Shown here: piece by piece, positions 18,740 through 30,200 of the stretch
Numbering within the stretch: position 1 is the first letter of the stretch
How the letters are laid out: each line of letters starts with the position of its first letter
Assembly: GCF_900215465.1 (NCBI RefSeq)
Contig: NZ_OBEH01000001.1
Location: 62,001 to 126,000, forward strand
DNA: 64,000 nt
Source: Flagellimonas pacifica
GTDB lineage: Bacteria; Bacteroidota; Bacteroidia; Flavobacteriales; Flavobacteriaceae
Direction of reading: 5' to 3'
Program-made: the position numbers and the translations under genes
The notes under the pieces: model-generated
What the model saw: the letters and a program-made list of their open reading frames with translations, nothing else
Database searches by the model: none
Told to the model about the DNA's origin: nothing

Positions 18740-19268
18740 TTTACTTTTCTTATTGTTGAAAACGGACACGCTTTGAACATGAAACCTTCCTCTTCCAAAA
18801 ACAAGATTTATATAGGGACCATTAGTTCTAAGTGACGGTCAAAGATTTCCAAAAAAATAGAACAAAGTCTTAAAAAAGGATTGCTATATGTATTTATCCT
18901 TTAAGGATATTGAGATCCATTAGCTCAATATAAATTTAACAAGGATTATTTTTATTGGAGTAGTTTATAATATTACTATTCAAATAAAACGATAAAATAA
19001 TACTTACTTAATATTTTATTTATTCATTCTTTTTTACATCTTAATCATTTATAATATAAAAGTGTTTTCGTTAACAGTTTGTCGAATTTTCTTCTTTTTT
19101 TTATGCTATTTTTTTTAATCTACGTTTCTTTGCCCAAGAACAACATTTAAAAATGTTATCTAAGCCAAAGCTTACTGAATTGCTCTAAATGACCTCAATC
19201 AAACCCTCAGAGCCCAAAGGCTACCATTCCTTTTTTAAATCCATAACACATATTCTAAATCCATCAAC
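18740..19268. other. AT-rich intergenic region upstream of the FN3/RHS gene set
   Basis: About 530 bases without a convincing gene. The stretch is strongly AT-rich, and a partial match to the Bacteroidota -7 box (TACGTTTC near 19121) lies within 150 bases of the first gene. The long leader suggests regulation of the FN3/RHS set, but I cannot identify a specific site. Confidence 0.5.
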
Positions 19269-20774
19269 ATGAAAAATGCATTTTCATATGCGCTTCTATT
19301 GGCCCTGTTTTTTGTTTTCAACTATTCCAATGCTCAAGAACTGCACAGCCATAGCAATGCGGCAAGTATTGCTAATGAAGCTAATTCAACCGCTGGTTGG
19401 ACCATGACCGGTTCCACAGGGGTCAGTTCAGTTCAAAATGATGCTTACCATGGAAGCTATAACCTTAAAATTGAGGCAACTGCCGCAGGGTGGGCTATTG
19501 CCACTTATGAATTCAACACCGAAATAGGAGCTGTTTATAATATCAGTCTGTATGCCAAAGCTGCCAGTTCAAAAACCCCTGGTTTTTTCCTATGGGAAGG
19601 TTTCAGTGATTTTGCATCCCAAAGTATCTCAAGCTCAACTTGGACATTGTACGCTTTTAGTCTTACCGCTGTTGATTCAACGGCCAAAATAAAGGTATAC
19701 ACGGGAAATACATTCCCTGCGGCAATAGGTGATGCCGCATATATTGATCATATATCCATACAAAAGGTTCCTTCCGACACACAAGCCCCAACAGCACCTT
19801 CCCTTTCTAGCAATGGACAGACCGATACAACCGTAGATCTTTCCTGGAGTGGGGCAACGGACAATATCGGGGTAACCGGATATAAAGTTTTTAGGGATAG
19901 TAATCTTGAGGCCACTTTGAACAATGTGAACAGCCATGAAGTAACTGGCTTAACCGCAAACACCGCTTACAGTTTCACGGTAATCGCTTTGGATGCCGCA
20001 GGAAACGAGAGTTCAGCAAGTACTGCGCTTTCGGTAACCACAGATAATGCTTCCGACACTCAGGATCCATCAACACCGACCAACCTTTCAAGTTCAGGAA
20101 ACACAGACACCACTGCCGACCTTTCTTGGGATGCAGCTACGGACAATATCGGTGTCACCAACTATAAAGTATTCAAGGACGGTAACCTGGAAGCCACACT
20201 GGGCAATGTAACCAACTATCAGGTGACCGGACTTACGGCAAGCACCACCTATAGTTTTACAGTATCGGCCTTGGATGCCGCAGACAATGAAAGTACCCCG
20301 AGCACCGCTGTTTCCGTGACCACGGATTCCGCTTCAGGTGGTGGAGGCTCCGGTAGTTCCGTTTGGTCAGAAGCTGGTTCGGTGGCCAGTTACACGGGCA
20401 ATGTGGCCATAGGCACTAGCTCTGTCCCTTCGGGGTATAAATTGGCCGTGGACGGCCATATCCGCACCCGTGAAATCAGAGTAGACCAGGATACCTGGCC
20501 AGATTATGTCTTTAAAGAAGGGTATGACCTACCCACCTTGAAGGAAGTAGAAAAATACATCAAAGAAAAGGGACATCTGCCCAATATCCCCTCTGCCAAA
20601 GAAGTAGAAACCAATGGGGTTGAACTCGGTGAAATGAACAAATTGCTGTTGGAGAAGGTTGAGGAATTGACCTTATATATCATTAAACAGGAAAACTCAC
20701 ATAAAAATGAATTAGAGACTCTTGAAAAGAGGATATCTCACATTGAAAAAAACTATAAAAAGCATTCAGAATGA
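19269..20774 (+). CDS. Secreted FN3 protein with tail-fibre-like C-terminus (paralogue 1)
   Basis: This 501-residue protein has a signal peptide (about 1-23), a carbohydrate-binding-module-like beta-sandwich (about 25-165), two fibronectin type III domains (about 170-260 and 265-360) and a C-terminal module (about 365-501). That module starts with VAIGTSSVPSGYKLAVDG, contains GHLPNIPSAKEVE and ends in a coiled coil. In flavobacteria this C-terminal module is often labelled tail fiber-like and resembles the region preceding S74-type chaperone domains. It is the first of three paralogues directly upstream of two RHS genes, so they may build surface fibres linked to the RHS proteins, which is inference. 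Confidence 0.85.
   Translation: MKNAFSYALLLALFFVFNYSNAQELHSHSNAASIANEANSTAGWTMTGSTGVSSVQNDAYHGSYNLKIEATAAGWAIATYEFNTEIGAVYNISLYAKAASSKTPGFFLWEGFSDFASQSISSSTWTLYAFSLTAVDSTAKIKVYTGNTFPAAIGDAAYIDHISIQKVPSDTQAPTAPSLSSNGQTDTTVDLSWSGATDNIGVTGYKVFRDSNLEATLNNVNSHEVTGLTANTAYSFTVIALDAAGNESSASTALSVTTDNASDTQDPSTPTNLSSSGNTDTTADLSWDAATDNIGVTNYKVFKDGNLEATLGNVTNYQVTGLTASTTYSFTVSALDAADNESTPSTAVSVTTDSASGGGGSGSSVWSEAGSVASYTGNVAIGTSSVPSGYKLAVDGHIRTREIRVDQDTWPDYVFKEGYDLPTLKEVEKYIKEKGHLPNIPSAKEVETNGVELGEMNKLLLEKVEELTLYIIKQENSHKNELETLEKRISHIEKNYKKHSE
20085..20690 (+). repeat. Shared 3' coding repeat, copy 1 (FN3 + C-terminal module)
   Basis: The DNA for the last FN3 domain plus the C-terminal module is repeated nearly unchanged at about 21290-21925 and 23000-23625. 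Most differences are scattered single bases. The repeats are direct, so homologous recombination between them could delete or fuse the paralogues. Confidence 0.8.
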
Positions 20775-22024
20775 AAAAAAAAACGCAACTGACACTCCAC
20801 ATTTCACTTTTTCTTTTTTCAACAATTACAATGGCACAAGAATTATATCTAGCAAGCGATGCGGCCGCGGCACTCAATGAAACCAATAGTGTTGGAAATG
20901 TTTCAAACATTAGGGGTATTGGTTGTACAACAGGTGTAGAAACTACTGTTGTTGCTGTGGGAACATATTCCTATAAGGGAACCAGTATTGATGGAGCAAA
21001 CGATAGAATTCAAATTACGCCTACATTGACAAATGGTTTGGATTATGAAATGAAGGTGTATTTAGCTGAAGGGGCAGGGGCAGATATTAATGTGCACGTC
21101 TGGGAAGGGGTAACAATGACAACTCCAACAATAACACCTTCCATTAGTACCGCAAGCTCATCACTCCAAGAGTTTACCATATCATTTACAACAACTTCAT
21201 CTACTCCAATTCTTAGGTTTTACAACAGAGGGGCTACAGGCACTACAATATATTTGGACAATGTTTCCATAGTACAGCTTGGAGTAGACACCCAAGCCCC
21301 TTCTACACCCACCAACCTTTTAAGTTCAGGAAACACGGACACCACTGCCGACCTTTCTTGGGATTCAGCTACGGACAATACCGGTGTCACCAACTATAAA
21401 GTGTTCAAGGATGGTAACCTGGAAGCTACACTGGGCAATGTCACCACCTATCAGGTTACAGGGCTTGCGGCAAGCACCACCTACAGTTTTACAATATCCG
21501 CATTGGATGCCGCAAACAACGAAAGTACCCCAAGCACTGCTGTTTCCGTTACCACTGATTCCGCTTCAGGTGGCGGAGGCTCGGGAAGTTCGGTGTGGTC
21601 AGAAGCTGGCTCGGTGGCCAGTTACATGGGCAATGTGGCCATAGGTACAAGCTCCGTCCCTTCTGGATATAGATTAGCAGTAGACGGCCATATCCGCACC
21701 CGTGAGATTAGGGTGGACCAGGATACCTGGCCAGATTATGTCTTTAAAGAAGGGTATGATCTGCCCTCTTTAGAGGAAATACAAAAACACATCAAAGAAA
21801 AAGGACATCTGCCCAATATCCCTTCCGCCAAAGAAGTAGAAACCAATGGGATTGAGTTGGGACAAATGGATAAATTGCTATTGGAGAAGATCGAGGAATT
21901 AACGCTTTACATTCTTAAACAAGAAGCCAAAAGCAACTTACAGAGTAAAACACTCCAACAACAGAACCACAAAATCAAAATATTGGAAAAAAAGATTGCT
22001 AATCTAATAGAAAAAACAAAATAA
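20771..22024 (+). CDS. Secreted FN3 protein with tail-fibre-like C-terminus (paralogue 2)
   Basis: This 417-residue protein has a signal peptide (ending TMAQ), a different N-terminal beta-sandwich from paralogue 1, one FN3 domain (about 175-265) and the same C-terminal module ending in a coiled coil. Its ATG overlaps the stop of the preceding gene by four bases, so the two are translationally coupled. The codons just after the start form a run of ten A residues (20774-20783), a possible slippage site. From about residue 175 to the coiled coil it is almost identical to its neighbours, which points to gene duplication with gene conversion. Confidence 0.85.
   Translation: MKKKTQLTLHISLFLFSTITMAQELYLASDAAAALNETNSVGNVSNIRGIGCTTGVETTVVAVGTYSYKGTSIDGANDRIQITPTLTNGLDYEMKVYLAEGAGADINVHVWEGVTMTTPTITPSISTASSSLQEFTISFTTTSSTPILRFYNRGATGTTIYLDNVSIVQLGVDTQAPSTPTNLLSSGNTDTTADLSWDSATDNTGVTNYKVFKDGNLEATLGNVTTYQVTGLAASTTYSFTISALDAANNESTPSTAVSVTTDSASGGGGSGSSVWSEAGSVASYMGNVAIGTSSVPSGYRLAVDGHIRTREIRVDQDTWPDYVFKEGYDLPSLEEIQKHIKEKGHLPNIPSAKEVETNGIELGQMDKLLLEKIEELTLYILKQEAKSNLQSKTLQQQNHKIKILEKKIANLIEKTK
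21290..21925 (+). repeat. Shared 3' coding repeat, copy 2
   Basis: Second copy of the FN3/C-terminal module repeat described at 20085. It differs from copy 1 mainly at scattered third codon positions. Confidence 0.8.
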
Positions 22025-22026
22025 GC

Positions 22027-23715
22027 ATGAAAAAAATAGTTAAGTGCCTTTTTATATGTATTGGATGTTTTTCCTATGCCCAGACAAATCTAGTAGACAC
22101 CTCTAACTGGACAGCTGGAGATGGTGCGGCATCTGGTTTTACAATACAGGGACAAATAAATGAGAATATCAGGGAGATGGGTGTTGGACCCCATGGGTCG
22201 TCTGTTCTTTTATGGAAAAGTGCCCCCAATGGTTCCAGCGGGTATGATGGCGGTTGGAAGACCAATTATCTACCACCAATTGACCATACAAAAAAGTATC
22301 GGTTCAGTATTTGGTTAAAAAAAACAAACTCATCTGATGGAACACCCCATTTTGGGATGTTTGCAAACAATCAAAGTAGCGGGTATACAACTTTAAGACT
22401 TAATGGAACTGTTGTAAATAATGCCTACTTTTTTGTGGATGACCTACCCCAGTTGAACCAGTGGTATCTCTTCATCGGTTTTGTTCATGGCAGCGGCCAC
22501 ACTTCAACAATAAATGAAGGTCGAATTTATGATACTTCAGGAAGTGAGGTAGGAACACTTACCGATTTTAAGTTCACATCAGATGCTTACTACATTAGAC
22601 ATAGAAGTTTTTTATACAATGATTCAAATACTTCAGATGGCCTATACCATTATAATCCTACTGTATACGAAGTAAATGGTCAGGAACCTACCATTTCGGA
22701 ATTACTAAACCCGTCTGGAACGGATACCGAATCCCCTACAGTACCAACGCTTTCAAGTAATGGACAAACCAACACTACCGTAGATCTTTCCTGGAGTGGG
22801 GCAACGGATAATGTTGGTGTAACGGGATACAAAGTATACAAAGACAATACGTTAGAAGCCACTTTGAACAATGTTGGCAGTTATCAGGTTACAGGTTTAA
22901 CAGCAGCCACTACCTATAGTTTTGCAGTAAGGGCCATAGATGCAGCTGGAAACCAAAGTACAGCAAGCAATATATCTGTGACCACCGATACAAACTCAGG
23001 AACTGACACCCAATCTCCCACCTCGCCAACTCTCTTAAGTACTGGAAACACGGACACCACTGCTGACCTTTCCTGGAGCGGGGCCACTGACAATACCAGT
23101 GTCACCAACTATAAAGTGTTCAAGGATGGTAACCTGGAAGCTACCCTGGGCAATGTGACCACCTATCAGGTGACCGGACTTACAGCAAGCACCACCTACA
23201 GTTTTACAATATCCGCATTGGATGCCGCAAACAACGAAAGCACACCAAGCACTGCTGTTTCCATTACCACGGATTCCTCTTCAGGTGGAGGCAGCTCCGT
23301 TTGGTCAGAAGCTGGGTCGGTTGCCAGTTACACGGGCAATGTGGCCATAGGTACAAGCTCCGTCCCTTCTGGATATAGATTGGCCGTGGACGGCCATATC
23401 CGTACCCGTGAGATCAGGGTGGACCAGGATACCTGGCCAGATTATGTCTTTAAAGAAGGGTATGATCTGCCCACCTTGGAAGAAATACAAAAATATATCA
23501 AAGAAAAGGGCCATCTACCCAATATACCTTCCGCAAAAGAAGTAGAGGCCAATGGCATTGAGCTTGGACAGATGAACAAATTGCTGTTGGAGAAGATTGA
23601 GGAGCTGACCCTTTACATAATCTATCAGCAACAGGAACTTAAAGCACAAAAGGAAAGGGCAAATAAACTAAGCCGAAGATTACACAAACTTGAACATACA
23701 CCTGTAAATAACTAA
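22027..23715 (+). CDS. Secreted FN3 protein with tail-fibre-like C-terminus (paralogue 3)
   Basis: This 562-residue protein has a signal peptide (ending SYAQ) and a lectin-like N-terminal domain (about 25-225) unrelated by eye to those of the other two paralogues. Two FN3 domains (about 235-330 and 335-430) and the shared C-terminal module with a final coiled coil follow. The start lies two bases after the previous stop. The variable N-terminal domains on a constant C-terminal stalk suggest different binding targets on a common fibre base. Confidence 0.85.
   Translation: MKKIVKCLFICIGCFSYAQTNLVDTSNWTAGDGAASGFTIQGQINENIREMGVGPHGSSVLLWKSAPNGSSGYDGGWKTNYLPPIDHTKKYRFSIWLKKTNSSDGTPHFGMFANNQSSGYTTLRLNGTVVNNAYFFVDDLPQLNQWYLFIGFVHGSGHTSTINEGRIYDTSGSEVGTLTDFKFTSDAYYIRHRSFLYNDSNTSDGLYHYNPTVYEVNGQEPTISELLNPSGTDTESPTVPTLSSNGQTNTTVDLSWSGATDNVGVTGYKVYKDNTLEATLNNVGSYQVTGLTAATTYSFAVRAIDAAGNQSTASNISVTTDTNSGTDTQSPTSPTLLSTGNTDTTADLSWSGATDNTSVTNYKVFKDGNLEATLGNVTTYQVTGLTASTTYSFTISALDAANNESTPSTAVSITTDSSSGGGSSVWSEAGSVASYTGNVAIGTSSVPSGYRLAVDGHIRTREIRVDQDTWPDYVFKEGYDLPTLEEIQKYIKEKGHLPNIPSAKEVEANGIELGQMNKLLLEKIEELTLYIIYQQQELKAQKERANKLSRRLHKLEHTPVNN
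23000..23625 (+). repeat. Shared 3' coding repeat, copy 3
   Basis: Third copy of the FN3/C-terminal module repeat described at 20085. Its Gly/Ser linker before WSEAGSVASY is shorter than in the other two copies. Confidence 0.8.
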
Positions 23716-23748
23716 GCAATCATGTTGTGTCACGGAAAAATTACACCA

Positions 23749-26700
23749 ATGATTAACAAGAAAACAATATTGTATTTTATAGTCTTGACAGTTAGCATAA
23801 CAGCCACTGCACAAAACTTGGCCCCTGAAATCACAAACTATGGCTCGGTTTCCCCAAACAGTGCCAGTCTTGGAAAATTTGGAACATTTCCAGTCAACTA
23901 TAACTTGGGAGCGGTCAATGTGAACATACCATTATATACTCTTGATTCAGGTAAACAGCAAGTACCTATAGGGCTTTCGTATAATACTGGAGGTATAAAA
24001 GTTAATGATTTGGCTTCCTGGGTAGGTCTTGGATGGACACTAAATGCTGGTGGAGCCATTATCAGAAATGTCAAAGGAATACCGGATGATTTTTCTGATC
24101 AGGGGATAGAAGATCTCGAAAACGCGGCTTTCAACAGTACCAACTTCAATTATATCTACGATTGCTGGAAAGGACTAAAGGACTCACAACCTGATGAGTT
24201 GATACTGAACGCACCCGGAATCAGTGGAACTTTTCAACTGAATCCCGATCAAAACGGAACAGTTGTTTTCAACGATCATCAAGTTGCCAAGGTCATTGCA
24301 CAGCAAGATGATGCACAGAATCCTGGTAGAATTGAAGTTATAAAACCCGATGGCACCAAATTGATATTCGGAACATCCGTTATAGAAGAAAATGGACAGT
24401 TCCATAAAGCTTCTGAATACAGCCGAACGTCCACAACGAATTTCATAAATAGTTATGAGTACATCAGTACATGGTACTTGACGGAAATGATCGAACCTAC
24501 CAAAAAGGATACCATCCGGTTCAGATATGCGGATAACCTCAACCATGACTTCCCAGAAGCTTCCGGAGAATATGCAACAGGGACGGTGAATAGTACTATT
24601 CAAGGATCCTATCCTGAAATCAAGAACATCGAACAAAAAATCCTTTCCAGAATAGAAACCAACAACGGATATGTAGTTTTCAATACTTCAGGCGGAAGGA
24701 GTGATTTGGAAGGAGAGTTAAAACTGGATAAAGTTGAGATGTATACAGGTCAATTTGGCGAGCCCAATGCCATCAAAATCAATGAATATGTATTTATTTA
24801 TGGGTACTTCCAAAGACATGGAGGCAACTTCTCTCCAGGTAGTTCCAGCGGTGTGGGCTTTGACAAATCAGACAGTAGGACCAAGTCCATGCGGCTTGAC
24901 ACTATTGCAGTTGGCAATGATGGAGTTGGTGGAACTTATTCCTTTGCCTATAATGGTACCTCCCTACCCAAGAGGGGATCCACGGCACAGGATCAATGGG
25001 GGTATGCTAATAGCAATACCGGAAGTTTTATGCCCCGTACAGTGGGCACCTACTATCCTAATGCTGTGCCTGCAGTAAATTATGATGTTGGAACCGGAAA
25101 TAGGAAATCGGATCCCATTAAAATGAAAGCGGCTTCCTTGGAACGAATCAACTACCCAACAGGCGGCCATACCGTTTTTGAACTGGAGCCCCACCAACGT
25201 ACATTTCTGCAGACCACTTCCTCGCCTGTTCAAGACGGTGACCCAGCTCAAGCTTACGGCTCAGAATGCGATGCAAGTATCGGCCAATCCCTAGTAACAA
25301 AAACTGTTGTAATACCCCATGATGTAATCGGTGATGTTAAACTGTCTATTACTTTTTCCGAGGCCGCTTCGGTTCAAAATGGTGCTTATGTCAAGTTTAA
25401 TGGGATTACATACAACGCCACTGGAGGCACGGGTGGTGAGGAACTTGAAGGTGGCAACAGGGAATTTAGCTTTAATCTATCCCCAGGAACCTATACACTG
25501 GAGGTTTCCGAAGGGCGCACCGGCGCCCCAAGCGGAGCTGCGGTTTCCTGCCCGTTTACCACGGGATATGTGTCTTGGTTTGTTCCAGGACCTTCTGTGA
25601 ATACCGAAGTAACGGAATACCATGGCGGCCTCAGGGTCGCGTCTATCAAAAATTATGATGGGTTCCAAACCGAGCCTACTTCACAAAAATACTTTGAATA
25701 CGAGAACATAAATGTTCTAAGACCATATCGAAATGAAGCGTATAAACATTTCTATTTACCAGATGGAGGGGATTTTGTAAACGATAACATCAAACTTAAA
25801 TTATCAACAGGCGAGTACTTCAACAATAATTTAGATAACCGGCCAGTTGTTGAATATGGTACAATCACTGAATATGTTACAGACAACCAGGGTATCCAAT
25901 TAGGTAAAACCGTTTATGAATATAATACCCTAGCTCCTCAACGTATACTAGGCAGTGGTTTAGAAAGTCCTGTCCCCTTTAAACACCCTTCAAGTACGGG
26001 AGAATACCATACTCCAGGTTTCGCTGCTGTTAGGCAGGACGACGACTTCACCTACTGGCGTAGTGATGGGTGGAAATATGGGACCTTGGCACATAAGCAC
26101 GTATACAAGAATACCGCAACACAAGGAGATCCGGTCTATGTAAAAATGCAACAATTGGATCATACCTATAGCACTTTGGTTGAATCTGAAATAATGTCCA
26201 ATTACATCTTTGCCAACATTCACAATCCGGAGATATTTGAACCTTATTATCCAGGTTCCTTCGATATGCCTTGGGATGCACTTAACGACAGGGCCAGTTA
26301 CATCTTTAGTTACTACGTAGCCAAAAAATCCTTAGGGAAGAAAGTAATAGACCAGACCATCAGCACCATTTATGATGAAGATGGGTTAAACCCGATGATT
26401 ACTACCACGGATTATGTCTATGGCAACACAGCACATCAACAACCTACCCTTGTCAAAACTACAAACAGCCTGGGTCAACTTCAGGAAACTATAACCAGTT
26501 ATCCGGACGATGTTACCTCAGAAAGTTCACTTGAGGGGCCAAACCTGAAACCTTCCGAAAAGCAAGCTATTGATAACCTTAAAACTACAGGTATTTTGCA
26601 CCGTATAACAGAAGCTGTACAAGTGAAGGCTTTGGTCAAGGATGCCTCCAACAATATCTTGTCCAGCAACATCCAAAGAACCAATTACCAAGATTGGGGC

Positions 26701-27213
26701 TCAAACTTGGTATTGCCAAAATCTGTCAGCACGTTGAAAGATGGCTATAATGCATCTGCTAACCCTATGGAAGATCGCATTACCTACCATAACTATGATG
26801 ATAATGGCAATCCCGTTGAAGTAAGCAAGGCCAATGGGGCACACACCTACTATGTCTGGGGCTATAACAGCGCATATCCTATTGCCAAACTGGAAAACTT
26901 TACAGATTCCCACGCCATCGCAATTCAAAGCACCATTGATGCCGCAATAAATGCATCCAATGCTGATACAGACGATAATTCTGAGATTGTGCTTCGTGCT
27001 GCGTTGAAAAACCTTAGAGATGCTGCCTCAAGTGCCTTGGCCACCACCTATACCTATGACCCCCTGATTGGCGTCACCAGTATCACCGATCCTCGCGGAA
27101 ATACTGTTTACTACACCTATGATGCTTTCAACCGCCTAAAAGAGGTAAAGGATGCCAGTGGTAATCTAGTGACGGATTACAAATACCATTATAAAGGACA
27201 AAGCCAACAATAA
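23749..27213 (+). CDS. Secreted YD-repeat (RHS-family) protein without a toxin tip
   Basis: This 1154-residue protein has a signal peptide ending TATAQ and a Bacteroidota RHS N-terminal region with the conserved GIKVNDLASWVGLGWTLNAGG-type segment near residue 85. Scattered YD-type repeats follow and it ends abruptly in YTYDPLIGVTSITDPRG and YTYDAFNRLKEV repeats with no C-terminal tip. I choose the ATG at 23749, not 23722, because it gives a clean signal peptide. It directly precedes the tip-bearing RHS gene. The two are a recurrent pair in this phylum and probably make two halves of one shell. Confidence 0.86.
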   Translation: MINKKTILYFIVLTVSITATAQNLAPEITNYGSVSPNSASLGKFGTFPVNYNLGAVNVNIPLYTLDSGKQQVPIGLSYNTGGIKVNDLASWVGLGWTLNAGGAIIRNVKGIPDDFSDQGIEDLENAAFNSTNFNYIYDCWKGLKDSQPDELILNAPGISGTFQLNPDQNGTVVFNDHQVAKVIAQQDDAQNPGRIEVIKPDGTKLIFGTSVIEENGQFHKASEYSRTSTTNFINSYEYISTWYLTEMIEPTKKDTIRFRYADNLNHDFPEASGEYATGTVNSTIQGSYPEIKNIEQKILSRIETNNGYVVFNTSGGRSDLEGELKLDKVEMYTGQFGEPNAIKINEYVFIYGYFQRHGGNFSPGSSSGVGFDKSDSRTKSMRLDTIAVGNDGVGGTYSFAYNGTSLPKRGSTAQDQWGYANSNTGSFMPRTVGTYYPNAVPAVNYDVGTGNRKSDPIKMKAASLERINYPTGGHTVFELEPHQRTFLQTTSSPVQDGDPAQAYGSECDASIGQSLVTKTVVIPHDVIGDVKLSITFSEAASVQNGAYVKFNGITYNATGGTGGEELEGGNREFSFNLSPGTYTLEVSEGRTGAPSGAAVSCPFTTGYVSWFVPGPSVNTEVTEYHGGLRVASIKNYDGFQTEPTSQKYFEYENINVLRPYRNEAYKHFYLPDGGDFVNDNIKLKLSTGEYFNNNLDNRPVVEYGTITEYVTDNQGIQLGKTVYEYNTLAPQRILGSGLESPVPFKHPSSTGEYHTPGFAAVRQDDDFTYWRSDGWKYGTLAHKHVYKNTATQGDPVYVKMQQLDHTYSTLVESEIMSNYIFANIHNPEIFEPYYPGSFDMPWDALNDRASYIFSYYVAKKSLGKKVIDQTISTIYDEDGLNPMITTTDYVYGNTAHQQPTLVKTTNSLGQLQETITSYPDDVTSESSLEGPNLKPSEKQAIDNLKTTGILHRITEAVQVKALVKDASNNILSSNIQRTNYQDWGSNLVLPKSVSTLKDGYNASANPMEDRITYHNYDDNGNPVEVSKANGAHTYYVWGYNSAYPIAKLENFTDSHAIAIQSTIDAAINASNADTDDNSEIVLRAALKNLRDAASSALATTYTYDPLIGVTSITDPRGNTVYYTYDAFNRLKEVKDASGNLVTDYKYHYKGQSQQ

Positions 27214-27225
27214 ACCGAATCTATC

Positions 27226-30200
27226 ATGAAAACGAATAACACACATAATCTATTCGGGTGCCTACTATTGTTGGCATCATTTTTAGCAGCTACGCCAAGT
27301 AATCTTTCAGCTCAATCCATAATAGGGCCCCAGAATGTACAGGCTGGCACCACCCAAACCTATCAGATCAGTGGGCAGGCAACCAATGTTTCATGGAACG
27401 TATCGTTGGGAGCCACTATCGTTTCATCCAGTAATTTCGATATAGATGTCCGTTGGGATACACCCAATGGCAATTATTATGTATCGGCGACCTTTAGTGA
27501 AGGAACGGGATATGCTTCGTTGAACGTTCAAGTTTCCGGGGGGCTTCCAACAAAACCCTCAAATCCGACCATTTCCTCCATAAGTTGTGGGGAAGCCGTA
27601 CTGAGTCGTACGGGGTCGCCCCCTTCTGGTGTGACCTGGTACTGGCAGACCAGTGTCACCGGCACCAACAGGGACTATTCTGGTTCAACATATACGGTGA
27701 ATACCTCAGGAACATACTATATTAGGGCACGCGACAACACCACTGGTGGTTGGAGCGAAACCTCTGGCTCAGTTTCTGTAACTGTACCTCCTGTTCCTTC
27801 AAATCCTAATGTGGCCGATCAATCTCGTTGCGGTGCTGGAACAGTAACCTTTAATGCGCCATCCATTAGCGGAACGGTTTATAGATGGTACTCAGCTTCC
27901 GGTCAATACCTAGCTCAGGGAAATAACTTCACCACACCATCCCTAAATGGTCCTACTTCTTACCAAGTGGAGGCTAAAATTAATGACTGTGCCAGCGACA
28001 AGGTTACCGTGAATGCACAGGTAACAGCGCTTTCTATAACTGCAACTGAAAATGCCGAACCAATGACATGCGGAAGCAATGTTATTGAACTTACAGCTAA
28101 TACACCCTATACCTCAAATTTCACTTCTGGAGTTACCCACAGATGGTATCTTACCCAAGATGGACCAAGCTATATTGAAGGAGTAGATCAAAATGCACCT
28201 GCATCTTATATAACCAAGGTTACTGTATATGGAGAGAACAAAGAGTATTGGGTAAGTGCCATATACAATGGTTGTGAGACTGCCCGGGTCAAAGCTTCAT
28301 CTGTTTATCAGGCCCCGGTGGTACCTACTATATCTGTACAGGATTTAAGTGCTGAGGCATGCGGTTCAGGTACTTTTGACCTTAGGGCCACTGGAGGGGC
28401 AAGCAGTACTTTTAAATGGTATAACGAAGCTGAGGAATTAGTACATACTGGAGCTATTTTTACACCATATTTGGAATATGACACCGTAAACAATAATGGC
28501 AACTTTACTTTTTTCGTAGGAGGCACATTGGTTGACAATCAAGGCTGTGAACATCCCATTTCTTCCGGATCAAGAGTACAGGTTCCCGTTACGGTAAAAC
28601 CATTACCCAATACACCTCAACTCAGTTCCACTGTACAACAACCCACCTGCACCACCTCCACAGGAAGTTTTACCATCACCAATTTTAATGGTATTCCAGC
28701 ATCTTATAGTGTCAATCCGTCAGCAGGAGTATCCATTTCGAACTCAGGTGTGGTAACCGCTCCATCTGGGAGTTATACTGTCACGACAACCCTTAATAAT
28801 TGTACATCTGCCGTATCTGAACCCAGAACAATCAATCCACAACCAAATACTCCATTGGAACCAACACTTGGAACGGTTACCCAACCAACCTGCGAAAACC
28901 CTATTGGAAGTTTTACGATTACCAATTTTAATGGTAATCCAGCATCTTATAGCCTAAGTCCTTCAGCAGGAGTATCCATTTCAAATTCAGGTGTGGTAAC
29001 TGCACCATCGGAAAATTATACGGTCACAGTGACCGAAAATGGCTGTTCATCCACTTCTGCCAGTCAGGCAATCGTAAATCCGGCCCCAGCAGCCTCCACT
29101 TATTATGCAGATAGTGATAATGATGGGTTAAGGGACCCCGGTTCCATTGGGGAACAAGACTGTAACAGTCGTGGAACAGGTTGGACACTTAACACTACAG
29201 TGGACAATTGTGTGGACCTATACGACCCCAGCAATGAATGTTCGCCCACTCCGGTAAGCAGCAACCCTGCCGACCACAACTATATCTATACCCGTACCTA
29301 TCAAAAAGAAGGATATAACGGGAACAACAGTCCAGGTTTTTTCGTGCAGCATGATGACCTGGTTCAACAAATAGCCTTTTTTGACGGTCTGGGCCGTCCA
29401 TTTCAACAAGTGGGCATGGCACAGTCCAAATCAAAAAAAGATATTGTAAACCATATAGGATATGACGAATTTGGCAGACAGGAAAAAGAATGGTTGCCTT
29501 ATCCAGACCTGGACCCACAAGCAGTTCTAGGAAACTTTCGCCCAGATGCCGAAGGAGATACGGATACTTATTACATACAAACCTACGGCCAGGATATCCT
29601 CTCCAGTTCCGCCAACCCCTTTTCACAAAAGAAATTTGAGGCATCGCCTTTGAGCAGGGTGCTTAAACAAGCCGCTCCGGGAAAAGACTGGGCAATGGAC
29701 AATGGACATGAAATAGAGTTTGAATACCTGTCCAATATATCTGCCGATGATGTAAAACAATATCAAGTAGATCTAAACTTTGTCGACAACACCTATATCC
29801 CTTCTTTGGCGATACGGCCGGACAATAATGGCGAATACAACGAAGCAGAGCTCTACAAGAACATCACCAAGGATGAAAACCATGATGGTACCACAACCAA
29901 ACTGCACACTACGGAAGAATTTACCAACAAGCAGGGCCAGGTAGTCCTTAAACGTACCTATGCGGATATTCCCGCTATGGACAAAAATGGTGATGGTGAT
30001 ACCAATGATCCGGGAGAGGAAGCCATTCCCGAGGCTCCCCACGACACCTATTATGTGTATGACGATCATGGTAACCTTACCTATGTACTGCCTCCAAAAA
30101 TGGAGGCCAGTAGTGGGACTCTTGCCAACATCAACACCAATTTGGACGAGCTGGGGTACCAGTATGTCTATGACCACCGTAACAGACTAGTGGAAAAGAG

